Assembly: GCA_903831265.1 (NCBI GenBank)
Contig: CAIKXD010000330.1
Location: 1 to 59,568, forward strand
Direction: 5' to 3'
Length of the DNA: 59,568 nt
Source of the DNA: an uncultured Bacteroidota bacterium
GTDB lineage: Bacteria; Bacteroidota; Bacteroidia; UBA4408
Shown here: piece by piece, positions 47,948 to 56,417 of the stretch
Numbering within the stretch: the stretch's first letter is position 1
How the letters are laid out: each line of letters begins with the position of its first letter
Notes under the pieces: model-generated
Seen by the model: the letters and a program-made list of their open reading frames with translations, nothing else
Database searches by the model: none
What the model was told of the DNA's origin: nothing
Position numbers and translations under genes: made by a program

Positions 47948-48131
47948 TTGACTAAATGAAAAACTCTTTAAAATAGTGTTCATATTAATCAAGATTTATA
48001 TTCATCAAATCTATGCTTACATTGTGAACTATTATTTTAAAAACGCCTGTGTCAATAACATTTCTTAAAAATAATATTTGTGACAATAGTTATACTCACT
48101 AAAAATATTTTACTTTGATAAAATTACAAAT

Positions 48132-48629
48132 ATGAAATCAGTTATTACATTATTTATTTGCGTTACATTTAGTACGATTACGTTTGCTCAAAAATGCGTA
48201 TTTACTAAAGAGGAAACCAACATCAAAACAGGGTTAAAAACCAAATCGATAATGAATTCGGTAACCAATCAGTTTATTGTTTGGACTATAAATGACGGCG
48301 CTAATTATCAAATTGGATTAGAAATTACGATGCCAGAATTGCAAAAAGAAAATATCCGCAAAGGCGATACACTAACCATTTTGCTAAGTGACAATGAAAC
48401 TGTTTTAGGTTTTGCACAAGATAAATACCTACCAATTGGCAAAGCAGATGAAATGATAGAACAAACAAACTATTTTCCGTATTACGCAATAAGCGCAGCC
48501 GATTGGTTAAAAATTTGCGCCACTAACATGCAATATATTAAAGTTACTTTTGGGAATGAGTATGTTGGGTTTGATGTAATTGAAAGTAAGGCCAAAAAGA
48601 TTAAAGCAGCTGCTGTTTGTGTGAAATAA
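48132..48629 (+). CDS. Small exported protein of unknown function
   Basis: 165-residue protein with a signal peptide (about 1-19, ending ITFAQ). The mature part is a mixed alpha/beta domain with four cysteines (in AQKCVF, LKICATN and AAVCVK among them), possibly disulfide-bonded in the periplasm. I do not recognise a family. Repeat copy 3 begins immediately after its stop codon. Confidence 0.7.
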   Translation: MKSVITLFICVTFSTITFAQKCVFTKEETNIKTGLKTKSIMNSVTNQFIVWTINDGANYQIGLEITMPELQKENIRKGDTLTILLSDNETVLGFAQDKYLPIGKADEMIEQTNYFPYYAISAADWLKICATNMQYIKVTFGNEYVGFDVIESKAKKIKAAAVCVK

Positions 48630-48630
48630 G

Positions 48631-48829
48631 TTTAAGCCCAAATTATGCCTTAGAAACCTACCCAACTTCATTTTTCTTGTCCCGATAGTAGACATCGGGA
48701 CAAGCACATACTCCCATCTCGTATTTCATAATAGTTCACTATTACTTTAATCCAAAATAGACCGTTAGCACTTGATATTATTGAAAAACTTTGTTGACCA
48801 ACGATTCCAACTGCATAATTTGGGTTAAA
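48631..48829. repeat. Dispersed intergenic repeat, copy 3 (with nested hairpin)
   Basis: Starts TTTAAGCCCAAATTATGC and ends GCATAATTTGGGTTAAA, perfect inverted ends over CCCAAATTATGC. The body matches copy 2 throughout. An extra segment of about 20 bases contains the hairpin at 48676-48704. It sits between the 165-residue gene and metH, which are convergent. Confidence 0.85.
48676..48704. repeat. Nested CCCGAT hairpin inside repeat copy 3
   Basis: CTTGTCCCGAT and ATCGGGACAAG are perfect 11-base inverted arms around a seven-base loop. Copies 1 and 2 lack it. CCCGAT...ATCGGG palindromes are, from memory, frequent in Bacteroidota spacers, so it may be a separate small element inserted into the repeat. 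Confidence 0.75.
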
Positions 48830-48840
48830 GAAATAATTAA

Positions 48841-48876
48841 AAAAAATCCTACAAAACTTTTGCAGGATTATTTTTT
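48841..48876 (-). terminator. Intrinsic terminator of metH
   Basis: On the minus strand AATCCTGCAAAA pairs with TTTTGTAGGATT (one G-T wobble) and is followed by a T-run. It starts at the metH stop codon. In the opposite direction the wobble becomes a mismatch, so the minus-strand assignment is favoured. Confidence 0.85.
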
Positions 48877-51800
48877 AGTAGCCTAAATTTGGACCTAGCC
48901 AACGTTCTGTATCCTCAAGGCTCATGCCTTTTCTAACTGCATAATCGGCCACTTGGTCTTTTCTAATTTTTCCTATTCCAAAATAATGAGCATTTGCATT
49001 AGCAATATATAAGCCACTTACAGCAGCCGTTGGAACCATGGCTAAACTATCAGTTAAAGTTATACCTATGTTTTGCTCTACATTTAGCAATTTCCAAATG
49101 GTTAACTTTTCGGTATGATCAGGTTGTGCTGGATAACCTGGAGCTGGCCTAATTCCAGCATACTCTTCTTTAATTAAATCTTCATTTTTAAAATCTTCAT
49201 TTTGTGCATAGGCCCAAATTTCTTTACGAACTTTTTTATGCAATAGTTCGGCAAAAGCCTCTGCTAATCTATCAGCCAAAGCCTTTAACATAATTGAACT
49301 ATAATCATCATGATCGGCTTCAAAGCGGGCTACATGTTCATCGATGCCAAAACCAGTAGCTAGAGCGAAACTACCTATATAATCTTGCTTTCCTGAAGGG
49401 CAAATAAAATCAGCAAGTGCTTCGTTATATTGTCCAGCTGGTTTTTTAGTTTGTTGTCTTAAAGTATGGAAAACATATTTTGATTTATCAGCAGCTATAT
49501 GAATATCATCTTCAACCGCATTAGCAGGAAATATCCCAATCACAGCCTTAGCAGTTAACCATTTTTTATTTATAATTTGATGCAACATTTTTTGTGCATC
49601 ATTAAATAATTTTGTGGCTTCTGCTCCTCTTTCAGTGTCAGTTAAAATTCGAGGATAGGCTCCTTTTAATTCCCAACTATGGAAGAATGGAGTCCAATCT
49701 ATATATTCAGCTATTTCTGCTAAATTATAATCTTCAAAAACTTTTGTACCAACAAATTGAGGTGTAGCAATTACTGTTTTACTCCAGTCAATAGGGAATT
49801 TATTTGCTCTTGCCTCTTCAATAGATATAAATTTATTTTGCGATTGCGCATTTTTATTTTGTTCGCGTAATCGCTCGTAATCTTTATTCACCTCATCCAT
49901 AAAGTTATTACGCAATTCATCAGAAATTAAACTGCTAGCCACCGGAACCGACTTGCTGGCATCATTAACATGCACTACTGGACCTGAATAATTTTGGGCA
50001 ATTTTAACTGCAGTATGCACCTTAGAAGTAGTTGCACCGCCTATCAATAATGGAATTTTAAATTCTAAACGCTCCATTTCTTTTGCTACATGAACCATTT
50101 CATCGAGTGATGGGGTAATTAAACCGCTTAAGCCAATAACATCAACATTATGTTTTTTTGCTTCTGTCAATATTTTATCGGCAGAAACCATTACCCCCAA
50201 ATCAATGATTTCGTAGTTGTTGCATGCCAAAACAACACCCACAATATTTTTACCAATATCATGTACATCGCCTTTAACTGTGGCTAATAAAATTTTTCCT
50301 GCATTTGTTCTGCCATCGCCAACGATACCTGCTAATCTGTTTGCTTCTTTTTCGGCTAACAAATAGGGCTCAAGATAGGCAACTGCTTTTTTCATTACAC
50401 GGGCGCTCTTTACCACCTGTGGTAAAAACATTTTACCTGCACCAAACAAATCTCCTACAATGTTCATTCCTGCCATTAAAGGGCCTTCAATTACATGCAA
50501 AGGACGACCTAACTTAACGCGCGCTTCTTCTGTATCTGCATCAATATAATCTGTCAACCCTTTTACCAAGGAATAGCTCAATCGTTCTTCTACGGAGCCA
50601 TTGCGCCATTCTTCTGATTTCTCTGTTTTTTCTTTGGTGATGCCTTTCAATGATTCGGCATGATCTACTAATCTTTCTGTTGCATCATCTCTCCTATTCA
50701 ATAAAACATCCTCGATTAATTCGAGTAAAGTTTTTTCAATATCATCATACACCACTAATTGTGCAGGGTTAACAATTCCCATATCCATTCCAGCTTTTAC
50801 TGCATGATATAGAAAAGCAGAATGTATGGCTTCACGCACGTGATCATTTCCTCTAAAGGAGAATGAAACATTACTAACACCACCGCTCACTTTTGCATAA
50901 GGTAAATTTTCTTTTATCCATTTTGTTGAATTAAAAAAATCTAAGGCATTTAACCGATGCTCCTCCATGCCAGTTGCCACTGGAAAAATATTAGGGTCGA
51001 AAATAATATCTTGCGCAGTAAATTTTACTTTATCTACCAAAATATCATACGCGCGTTTACATATTTCTTTTCTTCGTTCTAAGGTATCCGCTTGACCAAC
51101 CTCATCAAAAGCCATTACAATAACTGCTGCACCATATTGCTTTACCTTTTGTGCTTGTTCTATAAATTTCTCTTCGCCTTCTTTTAATGAAATAGAGTTT
51201 ACAATTGCTTTCCCTTGTACGCATTTTAGTCCTGCTTCAATCACTGTCCATTTACTGGAATCAATCATAATAGGTACACGCGCAATATCAGGTTCTGAGG
51301 CAATTAAATTTAAGAAACGTGTCATACAAGCCTCGCTGTCTAACATGCCTTCATCCATGTTTACATCAATTACCTGTGCACCACCGTCAACTTGATCTTT
51401 GGCAATGGCTAGGGCTTCTTCATAATTTCCTTCGTTAATTAAGCGCAAAAACTTTTTAGAGCCAGTAACGTTAGTCCTTTCGCCCACATTCATAAAATTA
51501 CTTTCAGGGCGCAGTGTTACGGGCTCTAATCCACTTAAATGCATTAAGGAATCTGGCTCAGGTTTTTTGCGAGGTTTGGCATCTTTAGCTAGTTCGGCAA
51601 TTCGTTTGATATGCGCAGGCGTTGTTCCGCAGCAGCCACCCACAATATTTAAAAATCCAGCTTTTAAAAAATCTTCAATTTGATGTCCCATTTCATGCGC
51701 ATCCTGATCATATTCTCCAAACTGATTAGGCAAGCCAGCATTAGGATATGCACTTACATAGAAAGGTGCTTTTTCAGAAAGTTCTTCTAAATACGGACGC

Positions 51801-52558
51801 ATATCTTTTGCACCTAGAGCACAATTTAAACCAACACTTAATAAATCAACATGCGAAACAGAGTTTAAAAAAGCTTCGGTAGTTTGTCCAGAAAGTGTTC
51901 TACCACTGGCATCAGTGATAGTACCAGAAACCATTACCGGCATTTTTATATTTTTTTCTTTACAATAATTTTGAATAGCAAACAGAGCAGCTTTCGCGTT
52001 AAGCGTATCAAAAATTGTTTCAATCAACAATAAATCAACACCACCATCAATAAGCCCTTTTACCTGTTCTGCGTATGCTTCAACAAGTTCATCAAATGTA
52101 ATGGCTCTATATCCTGGATCGTTTACATTTGGGGAAAGTGATAAAGTTCTGTTTGTTGGACCAATGGCACCTGCTACAAATGCTGTGGTACGACCATTTG
52201 CTTCAGGAGAAGCTAAAAACTCAACTACAGCTTCTTTGGCTATTTTTGCTGACTCATAATTCAATTCATAAGCCAATGCTTGCATATCATAATCGGCCAT
52301 GGCAATAGTTGTGTCACTAAAGGTGTTGGTTTCTATAATATCAGCACCTGCTTTTAAATATTCTTTATGAATGGTTTTTATAATTTCGGGCTGTGTAAGA
52401 GAAAGTAAATCGTTGTTGCCTTTTAGATCTTTATGCCAATCGGCAAAGCGCTTGCCACGATAATCTTTTTCTTCGAGCTTGTATTGCTGAATCATGGTGC
52501 CCATTGCGCCATCAATTACTAATACACGTTTTTCTAGTTCTTTTTTAATATCGGTCAT
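48875..52558 (-). CDS. metH: Cobalamin-dependent methionine synthase, full length
   Basis: 1227-residue enzyme moving a methyl group from methyltetrahydrofolate to homocysteine through cobalamin. All modules are present in order: homocysteine-binding barrel (about 1-325, zinc cysteines in [10 protein letters not shown] and [12 protein letters not shown]), pterin-binding barrel (about 355-620, [16 protein letters not shown]), cobalamin-binding domains (about 650-880, with the His ligand in [12 protein letters not shown]), and the S-adenosylmethionine reactivation domain (about 900-1227, [16 protein letters not shown]). It is separated from its probable S-box promoter by a four-helix-bundle gene; no TAnnTTTG box was seen in the 228 bases upstream. 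Confidence 0.98.
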   Translation of the reverse strand: MTDIKKELEKRVLVIDGAMGTMIQQYKLEEKDYRGKRFADWHKDLKGNNDLLSLTQPEIIKTIHKEYLKAGADIIETNTFSDTTIAMADYDMQALAYELNYESAKIAKEAVVEFLASPEANGRTTAFVAGAIGPTNRTLSLSPNVNDPGYRAITFDELVEAYAEQVKGLIDGGVDLLLIETIFDTLNAKAALFAIQNYCKEKNIKMPVMVSGTITDASGRTLSGQTTEAFLNSVSHVDLLSVGLNCALGAKDMRPYLEELSEKAPFYVSAYPNAGLPNQFGEYDQDAHEMGHQIEDFLKAGFLNIVGGCCGTTPAHIKRIAELAKDAKPRKKPEPDSLMHLSGLEPVTLRPESNFMNVGERTNVTGSKKFLRLINEGNYEEALAIAKDQVDGGAQVIDVNMDEGMLDSEACMTRFLNLIASEPDIARVPIMIDSSKWTVIEAGLKCVQGKAIVNSISLKEGEEKFIEQAQKVKQYGAAVIVMAFDEVGQADTLERRKEICKRAYDILVDKVKFTAQDIIFDPNIFPVATGMEEHRLNALDFFNSTKWIKENLPYAKVSGGVSNVSFSFRGNDHVREAIHSAFLYHAVKAGMDMGIVNPAQLVVYDDIEKTLLELIEDVLLNRRDDATERLVDHAESLKGITKEKTEKSEEWRNGSVEERLSYSLVKGLTDYIDADTEEARVKLGRPLHVIEGPLMAGMNIVGDLFGAGKMFLPQVVKSARVMKKAVAYLEPYLLAEKEANRLAGIVGDGRTNAGKILLATVKGDVHDIGKNIVGVVLACNNYEIIDLGVMVSADKILTEAKKHNVDVIGLSGLITPSLDEMVHVAKEMERLEFKIPLLIGGATTSKVHTAVKIAQNYSGPVVHVNDASKSVPVASSLISDELRNNFMDEVNKDYERLREQNKNAQSQNKFISIEEARANKFPIDWSKTVIATPQFVGTKVFEDYNLAEIAEYIDWTPFFHSWELKGAYPRILTDTERGAEATKLFNDAQKMLHQIINKKWLTAKAVIGIFPANAVEDDIHIAADKSKYVFHTLRQQTKKPAGQYNEALADFICPSGKQDYIGSFALATGFGIDEHVARFEADHDDYSSIMLKALADRLAEAFAELLHKKVRKEIWAYAQNEDFKNEDLIKEEYAGIRPAPGYPAQPDHTEKLTIWKLLNVEQNIGITLTDSLAMVPTAAVSGLYIANANAHYFGIGKIRKDQVADYAVRKGMSLEDTERWLGPNLGY

Positions 52559-52623
52559 CGTTTTATATTTTCGGTTCTAAGATGTATACGGTTTAATTTT
52601 GGGTTTTATTGGTAATATTGAGC

Positions 52624-52680
52624 ATAGTGAATCAATAATGAACAAGAAACAAGGAATTTAAAATGTGAATGATGAAGTTG
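52624..52680. repeat. Left arm of inverted repeat flanking the four-helix-bundle gene
   Basis: TAGTGAAT, CAAGGAAT and GAATGATGAA in this segment recur in order on the opposite strand at 53232-53289. By eye about 29 of 38 core positions agree without gaps. The purine-rich composition lowers the weight of the match. Confidence 0.5.
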
Positions 52681-52786
52681 AATGATTATAAAAATGAAGA
52701 ATGAATACCTTCCCAATCCTGCGACAAGACTTCTACTAAACTCGTTAGAAAAAAGTAATTTAAAACGTGAATCTTTAAGTTGGTAA

Positions 52787-53176
52787 TTATTTATCATGAT
52801 TATTTTTTTGGGCTGTTTCAATACTTTTTACCGAAATTGCTATCAACTCATTACATTCTTTGCTTGTTTGTTCAATGAGTTGAACATTATTAGACAGTTC
52901 TGCTCTTTGAATTATTTGGAGTGAATTATAGCTTTCCCTTAATTCTTTGAGCGCTATTTTTAATTTATGAATAAAATCATTTCGCGATTCGGCACTTTGT
53001 GCTTCGCCATAGTTGAGTGCAGGAGAAGTGCCCGATCTTAACAATTGACTGGTTAAATGTACTCCAGATTTGGTAGTATTTACAGATTCGCACACCCTGA
53101 TAATTGATACAGCTAGGTTTATTAACCTCTCGTTAATATCAAATTTTCGTGCATTTTTTTCATTCAATATTTCCAT
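52787..53176 (-). CDS. Four-helix-bundle (S23/IVS-type) protein
   Basis: 129-residue protein of the family found inside 23S rRNA intervening sequences and scattered in Bacteroidota genomes. Typical sequence: FDINERLINLAVSIIRV, TSQLLRSGTSPALNYGEAQS, and KLKIALKELRESYNSLQI. Its function is unproven; it forms a pentameric helical bundle in studied relatives. It is not in an rRNA here, but lies between the S-box riboswitch and metH, bracketed by inverted repeats. It has no promoter of its own by eye. Confidence 0.9.
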   Translation of the reverse strand: MEILNEKNARKFDINERLINLAVSIIRVCESVNTTKSGVHLTSQLLRSGTSPALNYGEAQSAESRNDFIHKLKIALKELRESYNSLQIIQRAELSNNVQLIEQTSKECNELIAISVKSIETAQKNNHDK

Positions 53177-53231
53177 TTCAATTAAATCTATTCTAAACTA
53201 TTTCTTTCTCTAATAAAAATTAATCCATAAA

Positions 53232-53289
53232 TTAATTCATCATTCTTATTCAACATTTCTTGCTCCTTGATCAATATTCAATTCACTAC
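53232..53289. repeat. Right arm of inverted repeat flanking the four-helix-bundle gene
   Basis: Counterpart, in inverse orientation, of 52624-52680. It abuts the T-run of the S-box terminator. The pair frames the gene like the ends of a small inserted module; direct target duplications were not identified. Confidence 0.5.
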
Positions 53290-53328
53290 AAAAAAAAATC
53301 TCCCCTAACTTTTAAAGTCAGAGGAGAT
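53290..53328 (-). terminator. Riboswitch-controlled terminator (S-box expression platform)
   Basis: A 15-base-pair hairpin, ATCTCCTCTGACTTT against AAAGTTAGGGGAGAT, followed by eight T residues on the minus strand. Its left arm contains TCTGACTT, which is exactly complementary to AAGTCAGA at the 3' end of the aptamer. This gives a simple on/off switch: SAM present, terminator forms; SAM absent, antiterminator forms. Confidence 0.92.
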
Positions 53329-53367
53329 AAATTATATTGATGATTAATATTAAAATTTATAGTCTGA

Positions 53368-53481
53368 CTTATCTGCATCGTTATTGCTAATGAACAGGAA
53401 TTGGCACCTTCTTTACACAAGTTAATGTTTAAAGGGTTGTCAAGGTTTCGCAGGGCATGTCCCTCCACCTTTCTGGATAAG
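53368..53481 (-). ncRNA. SAM-I (S-box) riboswitch aptamer
   Basis: 114-nucleotide RNA element sensing S-adenosylmethionine. P1 is CTTATC (53481-53476) paired with GATAAG (53373-53368). Between them are the hallmark segments AGGTGGAGGGAC, GCCCTGCGAAACC, TTGACAACC and AAGGTGCCAATTCCTG of the S-box consensus. The downstream terminator/antiterminator is readable, and the next large gene is metH, whose product makes the precursor of SAM. An ORF running across this element is fortuitous. Confidence 0.95.
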
Positions 53482-53503
53482 TGTATTTTTAAAGAACGAG
53501 TTG

Positions 53504-53535
53504 CAAATATAAAAAATGGTATTGAATTATAACAA
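53504..53535 (-). promoter_or_regulatory. Promoter of the S-box/metH unit
   Basis: TATATTTG (53511-53504, minus strand) matches TAnnTTTG, with TTG about 21 bases upstream (53535-53533). It starts the riboswitch RNA about 20-25 bases before P1. Confidence 0.75.
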
Positions 53536-53537
53536 TA

Positions 53538-53819
53538 TTAATTTTGAATTGCTTTGTGTCCAAAATGATTTTTTATAATGTTCCACCTTTCACTCAATTG
53601 CTTTCTAAAAACATAGCCCACAATTGACATTATAAGCAAATAAGGAATCAAAATTAAATACAAAATACCTGAGTTAATGCCACGAGCAACATTGCCACCA
53701 CCTTCGAGGTTTGAAGATGGTCCCATCCTGCATTGTACACAACCTTGCGCAAATAAATCAGTTTGTAAAAACATAATGATTGCAAGCATAAGAACAGTGG
53801 AAAAAACAAGGGCTTTCAT
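53538..53819 (-). CDS. Small CxxC membrane protein in the cytochrome oxidase operon
   Basis: 93-residue protein. The signal peptide (about 1-24, ending LFAQ) is followed by GCVQCRMGPSS with a CxxC pair (Cys27 and Cys30) facing the periplasm, a glycine-rich linker, one transmembrane helix (about 51-70) and a basic cytoplasmic tail. No named family is recognised. It is the last gene of the coxIII-coxIV-SCO-DUF420 operon, so a role in copper or redox handling during oxidase assembly is plausible but inferred. Confidence 0.8.
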   Translation of the reverse strand: MKALVFSTVLMLAIIMFLQTDLFAQGCVQCRMGPSSNLEGGGNVARGINSGILYLILIPYLLIMSIVGYVFRKQLSERWNIIKNHFGHKAIQN

Positions 53820-53837
53820 AGATGTAAAAGTAATACT

Positions 53838-54368
53838 TTAATTATGATAAAAAGGCGAAATCATTAAATAAACTATAACACCCGTAACAGTTACGTACAA
53901 CCAAATAGGATAAGCAAAACGAACTAATTTACGGTGTTTTACTACATCCATTTGCAAGCCATAATAAAAAGACATTAGTACCATAGGCAAAACCAAAGCA
54001 GCCAATATAATATGACTAATTAATATGGTTAAATAAACATTACGCATAGGATTACCTTGAGGAAATGAAGTTTCCTTTGCCAACCAATGATAGGTGATAT
54101 AAGAAACTAAAAATAACGAGGACAATACAAAGGCAGTGATATTTACTTTTTTATGAGCTTCAATGTTCTTTTGTTTTATGAAATACAAAGAAATTAGTAG
54201 AAGTATACTGCAAGTACCATTTATAAATGCATTTAACTTAGGAAGAAAGTAAACAAAATCGGGTATTACTTCTGGAACTGGAAGTATTTTGCGGTTTAAA
54301 ATTATAACTGCCACAAATACAAATATTGATATCCCTAAAACTATTCTGAAAGTAACTTTATCGTTCAT
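53838..54368 (-). CDS. DUF420 membrane protein (CtaM-like)
   Basis: 176-residue inner-membrane protein with about five transmembrane helices. The DUF420 pattern is present, with conserved histidines in SYITYHWLAKET, ILISHIILAAL and VVKHRKLVRFAYPI. Related proteins (CtaM) help assemble heme-copper oxidases. It lies 17 bases after the SCO-like gene. Confidence 0.85.
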   Translation of the reverse strand: MNDKVTFRIVLGISIFVFVAVIILNRKILPVPEVIPDFVYFLPKLNAFINGTCSILLLISLYFIKQKNIEAHKKVNITAFVLSSLFLVSYITYHWLAKETSFPQGNPMRNVYLTILISHIILAALVLPMVLMSFYYGLQMDVVKHRKLVRFAYPIWLYVTVTGVIVYLMISPFYHN

Positions 54369-54385
54369 TTTTATTGAAATATTAT

Positions 54386-55069
54386 TTACATGTTTTTAAT
54401 CTTACCATACTCTGCGGCAAGCACAACTACCTCATCAATTAATCTGTTTACTTCTTTTAGATTGCCACCGTTATAGTGACCTCTAATTTGATTGTTTCTA
54501 TCAATCAATAACAATTCCATATCATTTACAAAAGAAACTGGTTTATCATTAAAAAGAGTATTCTGATTAAAAATTGACAACAGTTCCTGATTTCTGCCTG
54601 CTACAACCTGCCAAATTTTAGCCTCTGCGTGCACCTTTTCTGCAAATGCTTTTAAATTATTTAGGGTATCGGAAGGTATTTCTTGCAAAAAGGTTATTAT
54701 TTTAAAATCTTTTTTCAGATAGCTTAATTTATCTTGCGCTCTGTATAGCTGAGCAGCAATTTGATTTGCTTGATTAGAATTGTAGTTAGTAACACCAATG
54801 ACAAAAATTTTATTTTCTAGAGTTACGTTACTTATTACTTCATTGGTTTGATTTGCAAAATCAAAAGCAGGTATTTTATAAAATGTTGAATCCTTTCCAT
54901 TAAATTGGCCAGGTCCATAGTGCGGTAATTTTATAAAAATATTCTTCCTTCCTTGTGTTAATGGCTTTCTTATTGCAAAATAATAAAATCCCAAGCACAA
55001 GAGTGATGGGATTAAGAATATTGAAAAGAAAAAAATCTTTTTATTTCTGTTATGGTTGCTTTTTGTCAT
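54386..55069 (-). CDS. SCO1/SenC-like protein lacking copper ligands
   Basis: 227-residue membrane-anchored thioredoxin-fold protein (anchor helix about 11-31). The position, the fold and the segment LLLIDRNNQIRGHYNGGNLK fit the SCO family, which normally loads copper into the oxidase CuA site. But the CxxxC motif is absent: the corresponding stretch reads IGVTNYNSNQANQIA (91-105), the only cysteine is Cys25 in the anchor, and the ligand histidine before the last strands is also missing. The frame is intact, so this is a diverged paralogue rather than a broken gene. It is unlikely to bind copper in the usual way. Confidence 0.8.
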   Translation of the reverse strand: MTKSNHNRNKKIFFFSIFLIPSLLCLGFYYFAIRKPLTQGRKNIFIKLPHYGPGQFNGKDSTFYKIPAFDFANQTNEVISNVTLENKIFVIGVTNYNSNQANQIAAQLYRAQDKLSYLKKDFKIITFLQEIPSDTLNNLKAFAEKVHAEAKIWQVVAGRNQELLSIFNQNTLFNDKPVSFVNDMELLLIDRNNQIRGHYNGGNLKEVNRLIDEVVVLAAEYGKIKNM

Positions 55070-55106
55070 GCTGTTTAAACAAATCTGCGAGAGATAAGTT
55101 TAAAAA

Positions 55107-55544
55107 TTAATGATGTTCAGAAGCACCTTCATTATTTCCTGCAGGTGCATGATGTGGAGCATCAGTTACATTTTTGTCCATTACATATCTTCTTGCTTTG
55201 GCATAGTTTCCTTCACCTACATCAACCATGAATATAAGATACAACACCAACACAATGAACGGACCAAGCAATGTCCATTTTAGCGCTTTAACTTCATCAC
55301 CTAAGTGCATAAAAGAAAGCACAATATAAGCCGCTTTTACGATAGTTAAACCAATAAAGAAAAACTGCAGAAATACTTTACCAAGACCCCATGACTCAGC
55401 TTTAAAACCTACTAAAAGCTCTACCAAAGTTACGCCAAGCATAATCCAGAATACTTTCCAGATTACTTTACGTATATGTTTGCCATGCTCTTCATCATGA
55501 ATTGCCATTGTTTCGTAAGAAGGATATCCATCGTTAAATTCCAT
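55107..55544 (-). CDS. Cytochrome c oxidase subunit IV family protein
   Basis: 145-residue inner-membrane subunit with three transmembrane helices (about 30-48, 55-78, 88-106). The helices carry VFWIMLGVTLVELLVGF and IVKAAYIVLSFMHLGDEVKA, where MHL is typical for prokaryotic subunit IV. A histidine-rich tail (HHAPAGNNEGASEHH) may be surface exposed. It lies 30 bases after subunit III. Confidence 0.9.
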   Translation of the reverse strand: MEFNDGYPSYETMAIHDEEHGKHIRKVIWKVFWIMLGVTLVELLVGFKAESWGLGKVFLQFFFIGLTIVKAAYIVLSFMHLGDEVKALKWTLLGPFIVLVLYLIFMVDVGEGNYAKARRYVMDKNVTDAPHHAPAGNNEGASEHH

Positions 55545-55574
55545 AAAACGTAGTATTATTTTAAGTTAATATGA

Positions 55575-56300
55575 TTACAATAAATAAAAGAAGGTAAATA
55601 CGAATACCCAAACTAAATCAACAAAATGCCAATATAAACCAACTTTTTCAACCATTTCGTAATGGCCTCTTTTTTCATAAGTTCCTTTAACAACGTTAAC
55701 ATAAATGATAAAGTTAATTACAACCCCACTAAAAACGTGAAAGCCATGAAAACCAGTGATAAAGAAAAAGAAATCTCCAAAAACAGGCAAGCCATACTCG
55801 TTATATTGCAAATTTGCACCGTGTATTAGTTTATCTTGCCAAACTCCATCAACCAAAATATTTCTAACGGCCCCTTCGGCAGTTCCCGAAATAAAGTTGT
55901 ACCATTCCCAAGCTTGCGAACCAACGAACATCAAACCACCAATGATGGTTAATAGCATCCATTTTGCCACTTCATTTTTCTTGTTTCTATGACCAGCTTC
56001 AACAGCCAAAACCATAGTAACAGAACTCATAATGAGGATAAATGTCATTAAACCTACGTATGCCAGTGGAATACTTCCTTCATAGAAAGGAAAATGGTGA
56101 AATACGTGACCAGGATTAGGCCAAAAATCTGTGTATTTGTGGCGCATAAAACCATACGCAGTTAATAAACCAGAGAAGGTAAAGGCATCCGAAACTAGGA
56201 AAAACCACATATATAGTTTTCCGTAACTAGCACCAAGGGGTGATACTCCTCCTCCGCCCCAATTGGCTTTTACTTGTGTTGTAGCAGCGTGACTTGACAT
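55575..56300 (-). CDS. Cytochrome c oxidase subunit III
   Basis: 241-residue membrane subunit of a heme-copper oxidase, five transmembrane helices (short bacterial form). Conserved features: WFFLVSDAFTFSGLLTAYG, FFITGFHGFHVFSGVVINF with the family histidines, and the C-terminal YWHFVDLVWVFVFTFFYL. Subunits I and II are not in the window. It is the first gene of this operon, with a weak TACTTTTA box at 56330-56337. Confidence 0.94.
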   Translation of the reverse strand: MSSHAATTQVKANWGGGGVSPLGASYGKLYMWFFLVSDAFTFSGLLTAYGFMRHKYTDFWPNPGHVFHHFPFYEGSIPLAYVGLMTFILIMSSVTMVLAVEAGHRNKKNEVAKWMLLTIIGGLMFVGSQAWEWYNFISGTAEGAVRNILVDGVWQDKLIHGANLQYNEYGLPVFGDFFFFITGFHGFHVFSGVVINFIIYVNVVKGTYEKRGHYEMVEKVGLYWHFVDLVWVFVFTFFYLL

Positions 56301-56329
56301 ATAAAGATTGTTAATTTATTTTCAGCGCG

Positions 56330-56358
56330 TAAAAGTAAAAAAATATTTTTGATACCAA
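56330..56358 (-). promoter_or_regulatory. Possible promoter of the cytochrome oxidase operon
   Basis: TACTTTTA (56337-56330, minus strand) with TTGG about 18 bases upstream. The -7 box differs from TAnnTTTG in the last base, so this is only a candidate. Confidence 0.35.
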
Positions 56359-56417
56359 TCAGTAATTTATTAACTGTTTAAGAAAGTTTTTATTTAGAAT
56401 GATTATAAGCAGCTAAA

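Noticed and set aside
52559-52786. Possible cobalamin riboswitch directly upstream of metH
   Set aside because: No B12-box or conserved core was recognised in the 228-base spacer; control is better explained by the upstream S-box.
52606-52821. 71-residue minus-strand frame between metH and the four-helix-bundle gene
   Set aside because: It overlaps the end of the four-helix gene and the inverted-repeat arm, has no promoter or family, and looks like translated spacer repeat.
53286-53468. 60-residue minus-strand frame starting MEGHALRNLDN
   Set aside because: It runs through the S-box aptamer and its terminator, whose conserved RNA features explain the sequence.
54386-55069. SCO-like gene as a pseudogene
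   Set aside because: The full-length frame, anchor helix and normal spacing in the operon argue for a functional diverged protein.
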